Below are positions 34,000-43,929 of a stretch of 64,000 bases of DNA, in pieces (the stretch's first letter is position 1; every line of letters starts with the position of its first letter). The notes beneath the pieces were generated by a model. That model saw nothing but the letters and a program-made list of their open reading frames with translations, made no database searches and was not told the DNA's origin. Position numbers and translations under genes: made by a program. Source of the stretch: Planctomycetes bacterium syqfu. Lineage in GTDB: Bacteria > Planctomycetota > Phycisphaerae > Phycisphaerales > Phycisphaeraceae. The stretch is taken from positions 992,001 through 1,056,000 of the forward strand of contig CP087563.1 of the NCBI GenBank assembly GCA_020974905.1, given 5' to 3'.

Positions 34000-36900
34000 T
34001 CACGGTGCCTGCCAGATGGGTTCGCTGGTGGAGGTTGTGTTGTTGATCAAGGTGCTTTGTGCTGCAGGCAAGTGGTTTTCGATGTAGCGTTCCATGATGT
34101 AGTCTGCAGGGTTGTCATAGTTGTTGTCGGAGATTTCGATTGTCGTCAATGCCGAGTTGCTGCGGACGTTGATGACGTCGATATAGGTTGTGGTATTATT
34201 GGCATTGATGTTGGTCAGTTGATTGCCGGAGATGAGCATGTTGCCTTGACAGGTGTTGTCGATGAACATGCCATAGCTGCCGATCTCGGTGAAGGTGTTA
34301 TCGAGAATCTGAGCATCGGTTGTGCCGTTGGTGTAGACACCGGTGCTGGTGATACCTTCAAAATAATTGTCTTTGAGAATGACATCCGATGTTTGCGAGC
34401 CAATGACCACGCCACGGTTATAAGCGTTGTAGAGTCGGTTGTTGTTGAGAATCGCATCACGTCCGGGGAAGTCGGTCCGTGCGTAGAGCATGATGGCAGG
34501 ATGTGTCGTTGACGTATCTGGATCACTATCTCCTAACGCCCAAACGGCATCACGGATGACATTCTCCGCGATAACGATGTCGTACCATTGGTCGGTGTTG
34601 TAGCTGCCTTCGGATGCGATGTAGACCGCTGCACTGATGGCTTTTTCAATTTCATTTCGGGCGTAGGTGATGGTGTAACCACCGACGACGGTCATGCCAC
34701 GGCCCCATGTCTGTTTGTGCAGATCGTTGCAGAAGGCTTCGATGTGATGACAGATTGAGGAACTGCCATAGCTGACGACAGCGATTTGATCGTCACCGGG
34801 ATTGTGAACCTGATTGGCGATGGTTTGGATGTATGACGTCGTGCCGGTGTGATGGATGGCGTCGGCCCATGATGAATCAACGTAATTACCACAGACAATG
34901 CCATCGACATTGTTTTTGTGTATGAAGATGCCAGCCCCACCGGGTCCGTGGACCTGACAGGCTGAGATGATAAAGTCGGTCGCCTGGTACGCCCATATGC
35001 CGTTGGATTGGGGGTAGGAGAATCGCTGTGTGCCGACGCCATGCATGTTGATGCCGACAAGGCTCGGTGCATCGCCGGTGATCTGCAGCACGCTTGAAGT
35101 CTGGTTGCCCGAGGACATGACGGTGGTTGCGCCTGCACCAATCACATCAATGCCGTTCATCGAAATCATGCTCCAATAGCCATAGACACCGGCGGGGATG
35201 TAGAGTGGCAGGTCCAAATCGACAGCATCATCAATGGCAACCTCAAACGCTGCAGCATTGTCCGTCGGGTTTGCTGTATGACCATCGGCGAGTACGCCGT
35301 AGTCCAAGACATTGATATGATCCGATGGGATGCGGATGACCGTGAGATTATCCATACGGATGGTGTTGGCGTATTGGTTATAGAGCACGAGTTTGGTAGC
35401 CAACCCAAGTTCATCGGGGAGTAAACCGATCGCCAATGTCTGAGGCGCGTTCTGGTCAATGATGGCAGAGACATCACCGGTGTTGCGGTCACAGGTGAAA
35501 GAGACGTGATGCATGTCGGTGCCGGTGACGCCGGACCATGTTTTGTGTGCCAGCACGGTAAAACTTTGAGCATTGTCGAACGTCTGAACACACTTGAGCG
35601 TGGTGCGGTTGTAACTGTCTGCTGCAAGCTCGACAAAAAAGCCGTAGCCCTGACCGTGGTCATCAAGCAGGAACACGCCCCCACCGTTGCCTGATGCGTT
35701 GGTGCGTTTGATGTCAAAACCGATGATGAGTTTGCTGTAGGCTTCGAGGTTCCCGATCTCAGGCATGGGCATGGCGGCGCGGGATTTGTCACCTGAAAAA
35801 GTGACGATGCGTTCATCACCCTCGACCACCTGCTGAACCGTGCCGTTGTCGACTGTCCACGGCGATGTCAGTGGCATGGCATCCACCGTACCATCATGCG
35901 CGAGCCCGCCTTGATTGAACATCTCATGCACGAGCACGGTGTCAGAATCACGACCGGTGGTCAGCGTGACATCATCAAAATAACAGTTGTCATTGGCTTT
36001 GAGATACACGCGTGAGAAGCTGGAAACGTCGGTATTCGTACAGGTGATTTTAACCTGCCCGTCGATACTCAGGGTTAACGTTCCTGATCGATGATCCCAC
36101 TTCAGACTCATGAGTACGAAACGGGGGTCGGTGATGAGATGGCCGCTTGCAGCATTGGACGAAATGATGGTGCTCGGTTGATTCCAATAGTCGATCTCTG
36201 ATGTCAGATCATATTTGCGGATATTCAGAAAGCCCTGACCGTTGTATGCGGTGGTTGAACTGGAATCCCAATGCGCGGCGTAGCCCTTCTTGCCGTCTGC
36301 ATTGAACATGCCGATCCAGAGTCCGCGTTGATAGGTGGTGTGTCGCAGACGAACGGTTAAATCAAAATTCTGCTGCAGCGGGAAATTGAGCTTGGACATC
36401 ACCAGGCCGTTATTGAGTTTCATGTATGGCACATGGGGGACGTTTGCATCCGTGGTAATGTGTTGGGGGATACCACCGCTGATACTTTCCCAGCCGGCAA
36501 AATCAGACATGTCATCTTCGATCAGTCGCGGAACGGTACATCGGCTTGCAGGTTCGAAGCCGGATTTGAGTTGGATATCATCGTAGTAACACAGACCGTT
36601 ACCTTTGAGATAGATTCTGGAGAAGCTCTCAAAATTCACATCCGTGCAGGTCGCCTTGACTTGCCCATCCACGCGCAGGGTCAGTTCGTGACTGCTCGCA
36701 TCCCAACGCAGCGAGAACATGGCGAACGTTGTGTCGGTGACAAGGTGACCGCTGCTGGCGTTGGATGAGATGACCGTGCTTGGTTCATTCCAATAGTCGA
36801 TTTCCGAAGCCAGATCATATCGACGAATGTTGACATAGCCCTGGCCGTTGTAGGCTGTCGAAGAACTTGAGTCCCAATGGGCAGCATAGCCCTGCTTGCC

Positions 36901-37236
36901 GGCCTCGTTGAAGATGCCGATCCACAGGCCGCGCTGATAAGTGGTATGACGTAGTCGGACGGTGAGTTCGAAGGATTGCGTGATGGGATGATCAAGCGAC
37001 TTGCAGACCAGACCGTTGTTCAGTGTCATGTAGGGGACGTGAGCGACGTTGGCATCGCTGGTCACCAATTGTGGTAATCCGCCATCGACACTGGTCCATT
37101 GACTTAAGTCTGCAACCGCATCTGAAAAGACACTTGGGACCACGCGCACCGACTGTGCCTTGGCAGTGATGGCAACCAACAGTAACACGCAACCGAACAT
37201 TCCAATCCCGTACCCCCGGGTCAATCGCTCGAACAT
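34000..37236 (-). CDS. Large exported protein: duplicated lectin-like domains and pectate-lyase-type beta-helix
   Basis: A 1078-residue protein. The start MFERLTRGYG has a perfect GGAGG 5 bp upstream and begins a signal peptide (to about AKAQS, residue 29). Two near-identical domains follow at about 38-226 and 240-428 (both with LTVRLRHTTYQRGLWIG and GYAAHWDSSS), of a concanavalin/LamG-like beta type. A more distant third domain (about 450-655) comes next, then a right-handed beta-helix beginning INVLDYGVLADGHTANPTDN, the opening of pectate-lyase-superfamily proteins. It probably binds and perhaps cleaves a polysaccharide; catalytic residues could not be assigned. Confidence 0.85.
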   Translation of the reverse strand: MFERLTRGYGIGMFGCVLLLVAITAKAQSVRVVPSVFSDAVADLSQWTSVDGGLPQLVTSDANVAHVPYMTLNNGLVCKSLDHPITQSFELTVRLRHTTYQRGLWIGIFNEAGKQGYAAHWDSSSSTAYNGQGYVNIRRYDLASEIDYWNEPSTVISSNASSGHLVTDTTFAMFSLRWDASSHELTLRVDGQVKATCTDVNFESFSRIYLKGNGLCYYDDIQLKSGFEPASRCTVPRLIEDDMSDFAGWESISGGIPQHITTDANVPHVPYMKLNNGLVMSKLNFPLQQNFDLTVRLRHTTYQRGLWIGMFNADGKKGYAAHWDSSSTTAYNGQGFLNIRKYDLTSEIDYWNQPSTIISSNAASGHLITDPRFVLMSLKWDHRSGTLTLSIDGQVKITCTNTDVSSFSRVYLKANDNCYFDDVTLTTGRDSDTVLVHEMFNQGGLAHDGTVDAMPLTSPWTVDNGTVQQVVEGDERIVTFSGDKSRAAMPMPEIGNLEAYSKLIIGFDIKRTNASGNGGGVFLLDDHGQGYGFFVELAADSYNRTTLKCVQTFDNAQSFTVLAHKTWSGVTGTDMHHVSFTCDRNTGDVSAIIDQNAPQTLAIGLLPDELGLATKLVLYNQYANTIRMDNLTVIRIPSDHINVLDYGVLADGHTANPTDNAAAFEVAIDDAVDLDLPLYIPAGVYGYWSMISMNGIDVIGAGATTVMSSGNQTSSVLQITGDAPSLVGINMHGVGTQRFSYPQSNGIWAYQATDFIISACQVHGPGGAGIFIHKNNVDGIVCGNYVDSSWADAIHHTGTTSYIQTIANQVHNPGDDQIAVVSYGSSSICHHIEAFCNDLHKQTWGRGMTVVGGYTITYARNEIEKAISAAVYIASEGSYNTDQWYDIVIAENVIRDAVWALGDSDPDTSTTHPAIMLYARTDFPGRDAILNNNRLYNAYNRGVVIGSQTSDVILKDNYFEGITSTGVYTNGTTDAQILDNTFTEIGSYGMFIDNTCQGNMLISGNQLTNINANNTTTYIDVINVRSNSALTTIEISDNNYDNPADYIMERYIENHLPAAQSTLINNTTSTSEPIWQAP

Positions 37237-37811
37237 GACAACCTCCTGTGGACATGCGTGCCGACTGCACCTTGCATGCAATCTGAGCACAATGAATAGG
37301 CGATCACAGCAAAGTCGACGTGCCTTGCTGCGTCTGATGTCGATTCAAGACATTGCTTAAACGCAAATCATGCGATTGAGTTGAATGCCCGAGACAGGCA
37401 CTCATCTCACGATGTATGGATACCAAGGCACATCGACTGTGATACCCGTCCAAGTCGATGACCATGACAGCAATGCCGGATTGTTAAAAGGGATCAAACA
37501 GAGATACCGCGCTCGATCACCTGAGAATTTCAGTGTCCCAAAAGGTGTTTTATATCGATTCACAAATAGATCGCCCAAGCGCATGAGGACGCATTTAAAG
37601 CAGTCAAACTGGACAAAACGCGATGCAATCACCCCTGAAAGATGGCGTAGAATTATTTTGCATCGATACATATTACAACTGTGTAAGTTATAGCCCTGAG
37701 AATCGACATAATCAAGCGCTGGTCACAAAAAATTTGCGCGATAACAACATGGCATCACCATGGGATCACACCACATCCAACGTAGCAGGCTATTCATTGG
37801 CTAAATAAAAC
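37237..37811. other. Gene-free region upstream of the beta-helix gene
   Basis: About 575 bp with no convincing gene. A possible 102-codon plus-strand reading frame from 37385 has no ribosome binding site, no recognised domain and an unusual composition. No hairpin or promoter stands out. It must contain the promoter for the minus-strand exported protein and the 3' end of the ddl transcript. Confidence 0.4.
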
Positions 37812-38762
37812 TCAGACGCCCAAGGCCATCCGCACCAGGCGGTCACAGAGTTCAGGCAAGGTCAGGCCGTTGTGATGTGCTGCCATGGGAAGCAGGGAGT
37901 GACTGGTAAATCCGGGCAAGGTGTTGACCTCTAATATCCAGGGATTGTGCTCTTGATCAAGCATGACATCCACCCGCGCCATGTGTCGGCAGCCAAGTTC
38001 ATTAAACGCCTGTAATGCGATCCACTGCACCTTCTCCAACACCTCAATCGGGATGTCATCGATCTGCTCAGCACCGATACGGTATTGCGTGTCATCGCGA
38101 TCGTACTTGGCATCGTAATCGTAGAACTCGACAGCAGGCACAATGTTGATCACCGGCAAAGCGTGATAGCCATCCCGACCATAACCCGGTGTGCCGATGA
38201 TGCCGACTGTGAGTTCGTGGCCCTGGATAAATTGCTCAACAAGGACTTTACTATGACGTTCGTGAATCCTACCAAGCGCACGATCAACTTCCTGCGAAGT
38301 CTTGCAGATGTATAAATCAAAGCTGCTGCCATCGCAGATGGGTTTGATCACCACGGGCAAATCAAGTGACACCGACTGGCCGACCGAAAGAATCTCGCTG
38401 CCGGGCGTTGGCAGATTGTTTTGCTCAAGCACCATCTTGGTCCGATGCTTGTCCATGCAAAGACCTGCTGCAGGTGAGGCACAGCCGACATAGGTATCGC
38501 CGCGTTCATCAAGCATGTGCTGCAGGTGTCCGCCTTCGCCCCATGGGCCATGGAGAATGGGGAAGATCACATCACCGCCCCATTGGTCAAACTCATTTAA
38601 TGCTGAAAGATCGTCAGGTGTGATGTCGCGGAGTTTCACGTCGTAACGGGCAAGCTTCAATGCGTCTGCGACGTTGTTGCCACTGTTTAAACTCACTTCA
38701 CGTTCACGGTCAGGACCACCGGCTAAGACCATGACTTTCTTACTTGCCAACCCTGTACGCAA
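37812..38762 (-). CDS. ddl: D-alanine--D-alanine ligase
   Basis: A 316-residue ATP-grasp ligase that makes the D-Ala-D-Ala dipeptide for peptidoglycan. The N-terminal MVLAGGPDREREVSLNSG, the GPWGEGGHLQHMLDE turn, CMDKHRTK, VVIKPICDGSSFDLY (ATP-grasp) and the metal site LEVNTLPGFTSHSLLP are all present. Presence indicates a normal peptidoglycan precursor pathway, consistent with the glmU-like gene. It is followed upstream by a small membrane protein gene read in the same direction. Confidence 0.95.
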   Translation of the reverse strand: MRTGLASKKVMVLAGGPDREREVSLNSGNNVADALKLARYDVKLRDITPDDLSALNEFDQWGGDVIFPILHGPWGEGGHLQHMLDERGDTYVGCASPAAGLCMDKHRTKMVLEQNNLPTPGSEILSVGQSVSLDLPVVIKPICDGSSFDLYICKTSQEVDRALGRIHERHSKVLVEQFIQGHELTVGIIGTPGYGRDGYHALPVINIVPAVEFYDYDAKYDRDDTQYRIGAEQIDDIPIEVLEKVQWIALQAFNELGCRHMARVDVMLDQEHNPWILEVNTLPGFTSHSLLPMAAHHNGLTLPELCDRLVRMALGV

Positions 38763-38785
38763 CGGCCGCCTCGATTTCTAAAACC

Positions 38786-39109
38786 TTATTGTTGGGACAA
38801 CATCGGATACACCACAAACCATAGCACCAGGCTTAACACAATGCCCAGTGAACCCAGAACCATGCCCGCGATGCAGAGTCGTTTACCAAGTAACTCTGGC
38901 TGCGATTGGATTTGCCCAAGCCCCTGCCAGCCGGCAATGATGGCAAGCAAACCCGCTGCAATCCCGATCACCAGCGTAAACGCATCAAGCACCGCCACCA
39001 CACCACTGCAAAGACTGATGATCGCATGCCCAGGCCTGGCGGAGATCCATACTTTAAATGCATCGGCACGGGCGGTGTCGCGGCTGGATTCTTTACCAAA
39101 TAGTCCCAT
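38786..39109 (-). CDS. Small DUF4190-like membrane protein
   Basis: A 107-residue protein starting MGLFGKESS, with GGTGGGT just upstream; a longer in-frame start adds 15 unlikely residues. Two or three hydrophobic segments with glycines (LVIGIAAGLLAIIAGWQGLG and MVLGSLGIVLSLVLWFVVY) match the DUF4190 pattern of small membrane proteins. It lies 23 bp upstream of ddl in the same direction. The function is unknown. Confidence 0.65.
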   Translation of the reverse strand: MGLFGKESSRDTARADAFKVWISARPGHAIISLCSGVVAVLDAFTLVIGIAAGLLAIIAGWQGLGQIQSQPELLGKRLCIAGMVLGSLGIVLSLVLWFVVYPMLSQQ

Positions 39110-39170
39110 AGACCCACCATTGTAACCGGGAATCAATCCGACAGGTAACAGCATGACGACATGGATATAG

Positions 39171-39189
39171 CCAAGTCATTCTGGCTAGG
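39171..39189. repeat. Degenerate REP-like hairpin
   Basis: ATAGCCAAGTCATTCTGGCTAGGTTGCCTT matches the family CATAGCC-stem-GGTTGCCTT in its flanks, but the stem CCAAGTCA/TGGCTAGG has decayed. It lies in the gap 39110-39481. Confidence 0.5.
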
Positions 39190-39324
39190 TTGCCTTGAAA
39201 TAACACCCGTCCAATCAGCCCAACGAAAACACCTATCGCCCCATCCCTGACCTTGATCACGTCCAAACAAACTCAGCAAATGCTGGGAGTCGGCGAATGG
39301 ATTTTGCAAAATCAAGCCTGACTG

Positions 39325-39452
39325 TTTCCGCAATGACAATTCAGTCGAAAACATCTTTTCCCATAGGATTATGAATGTTTTGAATAATTATTCCGGTGAC
39401 CATTGACTTCCTCATACACCATACCTAGCATTACTGCGGAAACATTTCCGCA
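39325..39452. promoter_or_regulatory. Probable LacI-type operator
   Basis: TGCGGAAACATTTCCGCA at 39435-39452 is a perfect 8-bp inverted repeat with a 2-bp centre, 30 bp before the LacI-family gene. A half site TTTCCGCA recurs at 39325-39332. Even spacing and size fit a LacI-family operator, most simply one used for autoregulation. Confidence 0.65.
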
Positions 39453-39481
39453 ACCAACACCAATCATCAGAGCCTTGAAAG

Positions 39482-40588
39482 ATGCCAGTTAAAACGTCAC
39501 GTCAAAACACCAAACGCAAGTCAGGCAGCGTCACCATCAAGGATGTCGCCAACCATGCAGGCGTCTCACTGACCACCGCTTCTGCTGCACTGCATCACAC
39601 CGGTCGTATCAGCGACCAACGTCGCAGTGAAATTCTCAAAGTTGCCAGCGAGATCGGCTATCAACCGCGTACCGCTGCAAGACTCATGCGATGCAAAAAA
39701 ACCGGCCACCTCGGGTTGGTGATTAATCAGGTCGACCCGCTCTCTGCTTTCAGACACGGGAACCATCGACACTACATCGCCCATTTCATCCAATCCTGTG
39801 AAGAGCGAAACATCCCCTACCATCTGGATTTCTGCAACATTTCCAGAAATGGCATCGTCCCCCCACGACATGCGGCTGGTGGACTGGTGGATGGCATTCT
39901 TGTTCTGGGTGATGACGTGGACCGTCCCTTGATTGACGAGCAGGCAAGCCCCATGCACAAGTGGCTCAAGCAGTTCGACAAGCCGGCAATCACCTTATCC
40001 TCTCACAGTCACTGGAGTGTCCTAAGCGACACCGAAGAAGGCATTTTCCTGGCCCTGCAACAACTCCATGCAATGGGTCACCGACGCATCGGTTTTGTCA
40101 GTGGCGACGAGATGTACAAATACAACCAGGTCTTTCAAGACGGTTTTACGCACGCAGTCGATGCACTGAAATTGACCACGAAAAAAGACTGGCAAATTTC
40201 CGTTCAATCCTCAGCACTGAACACCTCACAAGTCATGGACAATGTCCTGGAACAAACGCGTCACATGCTTGCATCCGATGACCGACCGACTGCGTTTTAC
40301 TGCAATGGTGGTGAAAAAATGCGAGCCGTCATCGAAGCTGCCAGACAAGTGGGATTGAATGTCCCCAACCAGGTCAGCGTAATTGGCAACTGTTCTGCCA
40401 TCTATGCCTGTGATGGTTACCCCCGACTCAGTGCGGTTCATCGGGATGTCTCAGCCATCATTGAACATGCCATCGACATGCTCAAGCAATGTATCGCTGA
40501 TCCGAAAAAAGACTCTCAGTCATTGAAGATTGTCCCGAAACTGACCCTTCGCCAAACCGTTGGGCGAGTTGAATCAAGTCTGTCATGA
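39482..40588 (+). CDS. LacI-family transcriptional regulator
   Basis: A 368-residue regulator. After a basic N-terminus, the helix-turn-helix VTIKDVANHAGVSLTTASAA (about 17-36) and the hinge region (IGYQPRTAARLMR) are followed by a periplasmic-binding-protein-like effector domain with LHAMGHRRIGFVSGD and the late VSVIGNCSAIYACDGYPRLS segment. LacI proteins usually answer to sugars. The adjacent prepilin and beta-helix gene are likely targets, and the upstream palindrome is a good operator candidate. Confidence 0.9.
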   Translation: MPVKTSRQNTKRKSGSVTIKDVANHAGVSLTTASAALHHTGRISDQRRSEILKVASEIGYQPRTAARLMRCKKTGHLGLVINQVDPLSAFRHGNHRHYIAHFIQSCEERNIPYHLDFCNISRNGIVPPRHAAGGLVDGILVLGDDVDRPLIDEQASPMHKWLKQFDKPAITLSSHSHWSVLSDTEEGIFLALQQLHAMGHRRIGFVSGDEMYKYNQVFQDGFTHAVDALKLTTKKDWQISVQSSALNTSQVMDNVLEQTRHMLASDDRPTAFYCNGGEKMRAVIEAARQVGLNVPNQVSVIGNCSAIYACDGYPRLSAVHRDVSAIIEHAIDMLKQCIADPKKDSQSLKIVPKLTLRQTVGRVESSLS

Positions 40589-40613
40589 GCCACGCCATCA
40601 TAAGGACGCAAAG

Positions 40614-41258
40614 ATGAATCCACGCAAAGGTTTTACCTTGATCGAACTGCTGGTGGTGATCTCCATCGTGTCACTGTTAATCAGCATCCTACTCCCGGCA
40701 TTGGCCAGCGCGCGTCGCAGTGCACGTAGCGTGATCTGCGCCAACCAACTCAAGCAACTCAGTACGCTCGGCATGATGTACGCCAACGACAACGATGACT
40801 ATCTCCCGTTCTTCAAACAGGGTTTTGGCAGCAACACCTATTGGTTCGAAGATGAAGCTCAATCATGGGTCTTTTACTATCTCAACCGCAACAGCAGCGC
40901 CAAAAGCAAGCTCATTGTCTGCCCCGATGATCCGCGTCAATCCGACAATCGCAACAATCACAGCTACGTCTGGAACTATCACATTTCAAACGATGGATCG
41001 GCGGCAACCGGATTTTCACTTCGCGTGTTCCGCGGTGCAGGCTTGGCCATGCTCGTCGACTACAACGCCAATCCGACGGACAGTTCGGTGAATGCTGATA
41101 TCGGTCCATCCGGTTTTGCAGCGAGTAATGCCCTGACGCGGGTTGGTGCACCACATAATAATGCGACCAACGTCCTGTTCGGTGCCGGCCATGTTAAATC
41201 CATGCCACTGAGCGATGCGACCAACACCAAGATTCTCAAGCTTGAAAGCTATGATTAG
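40614..41258 (+). CDS. Type II secretion/prepilin-like protein (H-X9-DG type)
   Basis: A 214-residue protein with a type IV prepilin leader: RKGFTLIELLVVISIVSLL, where cleavage by a prepilin peptidase would leave Phe first. The rest is a pilin-like globular part. Near the C-terminus HNNATNVLFGAGHVKSMPL recalls the H-X9-DG segment of planctomycete prepilin-like proteins, with Asp replaced by Ala. ATG at 40614 has AAGGACG upstream. Its TAG stop lies within the end of MITE copy 3. Confidence 0.88.
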   Translation: MNPRKGFTLIELLVVISIVSLLISILLPALASARRSARSVICANQLKQLSTLGMMYANDNDDYLPFFKQGFGSNTYWFEDEAQSWVFYYLNRNSSAKSKLIVCPDDPRQSDNRNNHSYVWNYHISNDGSAATGFSLRVFRGAGLAMLVDYNANPTDSSVNADIGPSGFAASNALTRVGAPHNNATNVLFGAGHVKSMPLSDATNTKILKLESYD

Positions 41259-41416
41259 AGCAGTTAAAAAAATGAATCTCCTTACGATCACATTTTTTCG
41301 TCATTCCCACGTAGGCGGGAATCCATTGGCATACAGTTGACGCTTGTATATTTCACTGGACTCCCGCCTGCGCGGGAGTGACGGAGGGTGGAGATTAATT
41401 CTTAAAAACGCTCTAA
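41255..41416. repeat. MITE-like palindromic repeat, copy 3 (complete)
   Basis: The most complete copy: left end TTAGAGC, right end GCTCTAA, with AATGAATCTCC/GGAGATTAATT inside. Core 41299-41383 matches copy 1 in the same direction. The left end contains the stop codon of the prepilin gene. Confidence 0.88.
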
Positions 41417-41463
41417 CCACGTCCAAACAGCTTGTTTTACAGTGCATTTTTAACATTTGGAAC

Positions 41464-43779
41464 ATGAACATGCGTTATGGTTTAAGTGTCCTTTTCCTGC
41501 TTGTCAGCCTTGTTTCGCAGAGTGTCAAAGCGGATCAAGCCATCCAACTCATGCCGACATTTGAAAGTTGCAGTGTCTATCTCAACGCTTGGGTTGATGT
41601 GGAAGATTGCCAACTCCAATATCGTTTAAAGGGTCAAAGTAGATGGCTTGCTGGTCTCCCCATGGTCCGTTCTGAGAATAACCCGCAATGGCGAAGCTCG
41701 ATCCTCGGACTTGCAGAAGGCCAAACCTACGACGTTAAAATCACATCCGGCGATGAAACATGGGAGCAAAGTTTCGTCACATGGAACTCCGAGGTCCCCA
41801 TCGCGCGAACCGTCACACTCACCAAGGCCCCTGTCTATATCAGCGACATCGGAAGCCCCAACGGTTGGATTCGCTACGTGGCATCCGAAACATTGCGCTC
41901 CGACGACAAAGCCATTGCAGCAATCAACATTGACGATGCCAGCTACATCATTCTCGATGGCATTAAAGTCCGTGGTGGTATCAACCATGGTATTCATGTT
42001 GCCAACTCCTCATATGTCCGCATCGTCAATTGTGACATCGCACAATGGGGACGCGTCGGCAAACAGGATATCCATCGACGGGGTCAATACTATGACGCAC
42101 AGAAACAAACAATCAACTACGATGCAGGCGTCTTCATCGATCAAAGCCTTGGCGTGGTTGTCGAACGCAGTTACATCCATGATCCCAACGGCCAGGCCAA
42201 CCCGTGGTCGTATGCCCATCCTGCCGGTCCCTGCGCGTTGTACATGTATGCACGCGGTCAAACCGTCATTCGCTACAACGACCTGATCGGTTCGCAGAAA
42301 CATCGCTACAACGACATCATCGAAGGCAATCGCAACGGCTTTGAAGACGGCGGATTCTGTCGCGATGCTGACATCTATGGCAACATGTTCATTCTCGGTA
42401 ACGACGACGGCATTGAACTCGATGGCGGGCAAATGAATATCCGTGTCTGGGGCAATCACTTTTCCAACACACTCTGTGGTGTGAGTACCGCACCGAGTCT
42501 TTTCGGGCCGACCTACATTTATAACAACCTGTTCTCACACATGGGGGATCAAAACAACAGTGGCGGAACCGGCATTAAAAACGGATACAAATTTGCCGGC
42601 CAAGGCATGATTTACCTGTATCACAACACGTTTGATCTCCGCACCGGGATGAACAACTTCGGCAAAAGCGATCACCCTCGCAACTACATCGTCGCCCGGA
42701 ACAATGTCTACAACTATTCCAATGAACTCTTTGGTGATTCGATTATCTCTGAGCAGAATGACATTGATCATGAGTTGATCTATGCAGACGATCCCAAGCT
42801 GTTTAACGATGACAAAACCGCGCTATCCAGCAGCCGTGTCGCCCCCAACGCGATCTTTGCCAAACCGCAATTCCGCAGTGCTTCCACTGGTGATTATCGA
42901 CTCAAAAGCCAGTCTCCGGGAAGTGACGATGCCGTGAAAGTTGCCGGACTTCCCGTTGATGCAACAGGTGTTGGCGTGCAGGATATTTTGCCTTTGCGTT
43001 CTGCATCACTGACGGTGAGCCAGAACATCGTCGAATTTGATTCATCCCCCCATGCCAACATCATTGCAACGTTCATCGCAGGTGATGGCACATTTCATAT
43101 CCGCAAGAATGATGCGTTTGACTGGTTCGATGTCACCCCCATGCAAGGTAGGTTTACCCCGGGCAAACCAGTTACATTCACCGTCAAACGCAAAGACAAT
43201 CTGCCTGTGGATCAACGGCGATTCAAAGGCTGTTTCCAGATCACATTGGCCAATGGCGTTTCCCGCCCTGTGTCGGTTTATGCAGGTCAGGATCAATTGG
43301 TCTTACCCGGCACATCCGACCCGCGCGTGGTGCAGATCGTCGAAGCAGAAGACGGCATCAGTGATCTCCAGCTTGAAGTGGTCACACATGATCAGGCGTC
43401 CGGCGGTAAAGCAGTAGTCTTGCCCCGCACCCCTGACAAAGCGATCGACTTGGATCAGATGATCAGCTACACCTTCACCATTCCCGAAGATGGCAGCTAT
43501 TTCCTGGCAGCACGCACCAAAGCCTATGCCCCTGCCGGTCATCATAATTCGGTCTACATTTCACTGGATGGCTCGGACTTCATTCGTGAAGAATTCTGGA
43601 CCAGTGGTGATTGGTACTGGTGTGGCCTGAGGTCGCTTGGCAAAGATTCTCGCGCCTGGTTCTACCCCTTCAAACTCAAAGCCGGTGAACACACCCTGTG
43701 CATCACCCCCCGTGAAAGCATGCAGCTGGACTGCTTTGCCATCACGACCGATCCGCGTGTGTTGTTTGTTGAGCCATGA
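41464..43779 (+). CDS. Exported right-handed beta-helix protein
   Basis: A 771-residue protein. The start MNMRYGLSV gives a signal peptide ending VKADQ. A beta-sandwich-like region (about 25-110) precedes a parallel beta-helix with repeated short strands (for example IRIVNCDIAQWG, RDADIYGNMFILGNDDGIEL, YIYNNLFSH), typical of polysaccharide lyases and carbohydrate-binding helices. The C-terminal part is beta-rich, possibly a carbohydrate-binding module. Directly downstream of the LacI regulator and prepilin, it may be part of a polysaccharide-use locus. The catalytic residues were not identified. Confidence 0.8.
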   Translation: MNMRYGLSVLFLLVSLVSQSVKADQAIQLMPTFESCSVYLNAWVDVEDCQLQYRLKGQSRWLAGLPMVRSENNPQWRSSILGLAEGQTYDVKITSGDETWEQSFVTWNSEVPIARTVTLTKAPVYISDIGSPNGWIRYVASETLRSDDKAIAAINIDDASYIILDGIKVRGGINHGIHVANSSYVRIVNCDIAQWGRVGKQDIHRRGQYYDAQKQTINYDAGVFIDQSLGVVVERSYIHDPNGQANPWSYAHPAGPCALYMYARGQTVIRYNDLIGSQKHRYNDIIEGNRNGFEDGGFCRDADIYGNMFILGNDDGIELDGGQMNIRVWGNHFSNTLCGVSTAPSLFGPTYIYNNLFSHMGDQNNSGGTGIKNGYKFAGQGMIYLYHNTFDLRTGMNNFGKSDHPRNYIVARNNVYNYSNELFGDSIISEQNDIDHELIYADDPKLFNDDKTALSSSRVAPNAIFAKPQFRSASTGDYRLKSQSPGSDDAVKVAGLPVDATGVGVQDILPLRSASLTVSQNIVEFDSSPHANIIATFIAGDGTFHIRKNDAFDWFDVTPMQGRFTPGKPVTFTVKRKDNLPVDQRRFKGCFQITLANGVSRPVSVYAGQDQLVLPGTSDPRVVQIVEAEDGISDLQLEVVTHDQASGGKAVVLPRTPDKAIDLDQMISYTFTIPEDGSYFLAARTKAYAPAGHHNSVYISLDGSDFIREEFWTSGDWYWCGLRSLGKDSRAWFYPFKLKAGEHTLCITPRESMQLDCFAITTDPRVLFVEP

Positions 43780-43810
43780 GGTTGAAGATGCGATTGAAGG
43801 GCGCGACAAA

Positions 43811-43883
43811 AACAACCGAGTCAAAATGACTCGGCTATATACCTGATTAAATTGACACATATAGCCCGGTCATCTTGACCGGG
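43811..43883. repeat. Pair of REP-like hairpins
   Basis: CCGAGTCA-AAA-TGACTCGG at 43816-43834 and CCCGGTCA-TCT-TGACCGGG at 43865-43883. Both belong to the family at 12620, 12652 and 15645. They lie between two convergent genes and could also end both transcripts. Confidence 0.75.
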
Positions 43884-43929
43884 TTTGCGTTATCAAGCAT
43901 CAAGTGATTCGTGAACGCGATTGATTGAC

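Noticed and set aside
37385-37693. 102-codon plus-strand frame in the long gap upstream of ddl
   Set aside because: It lacks a ribosome binding site and recognisable sequence, and there is no neighbouring context for it.
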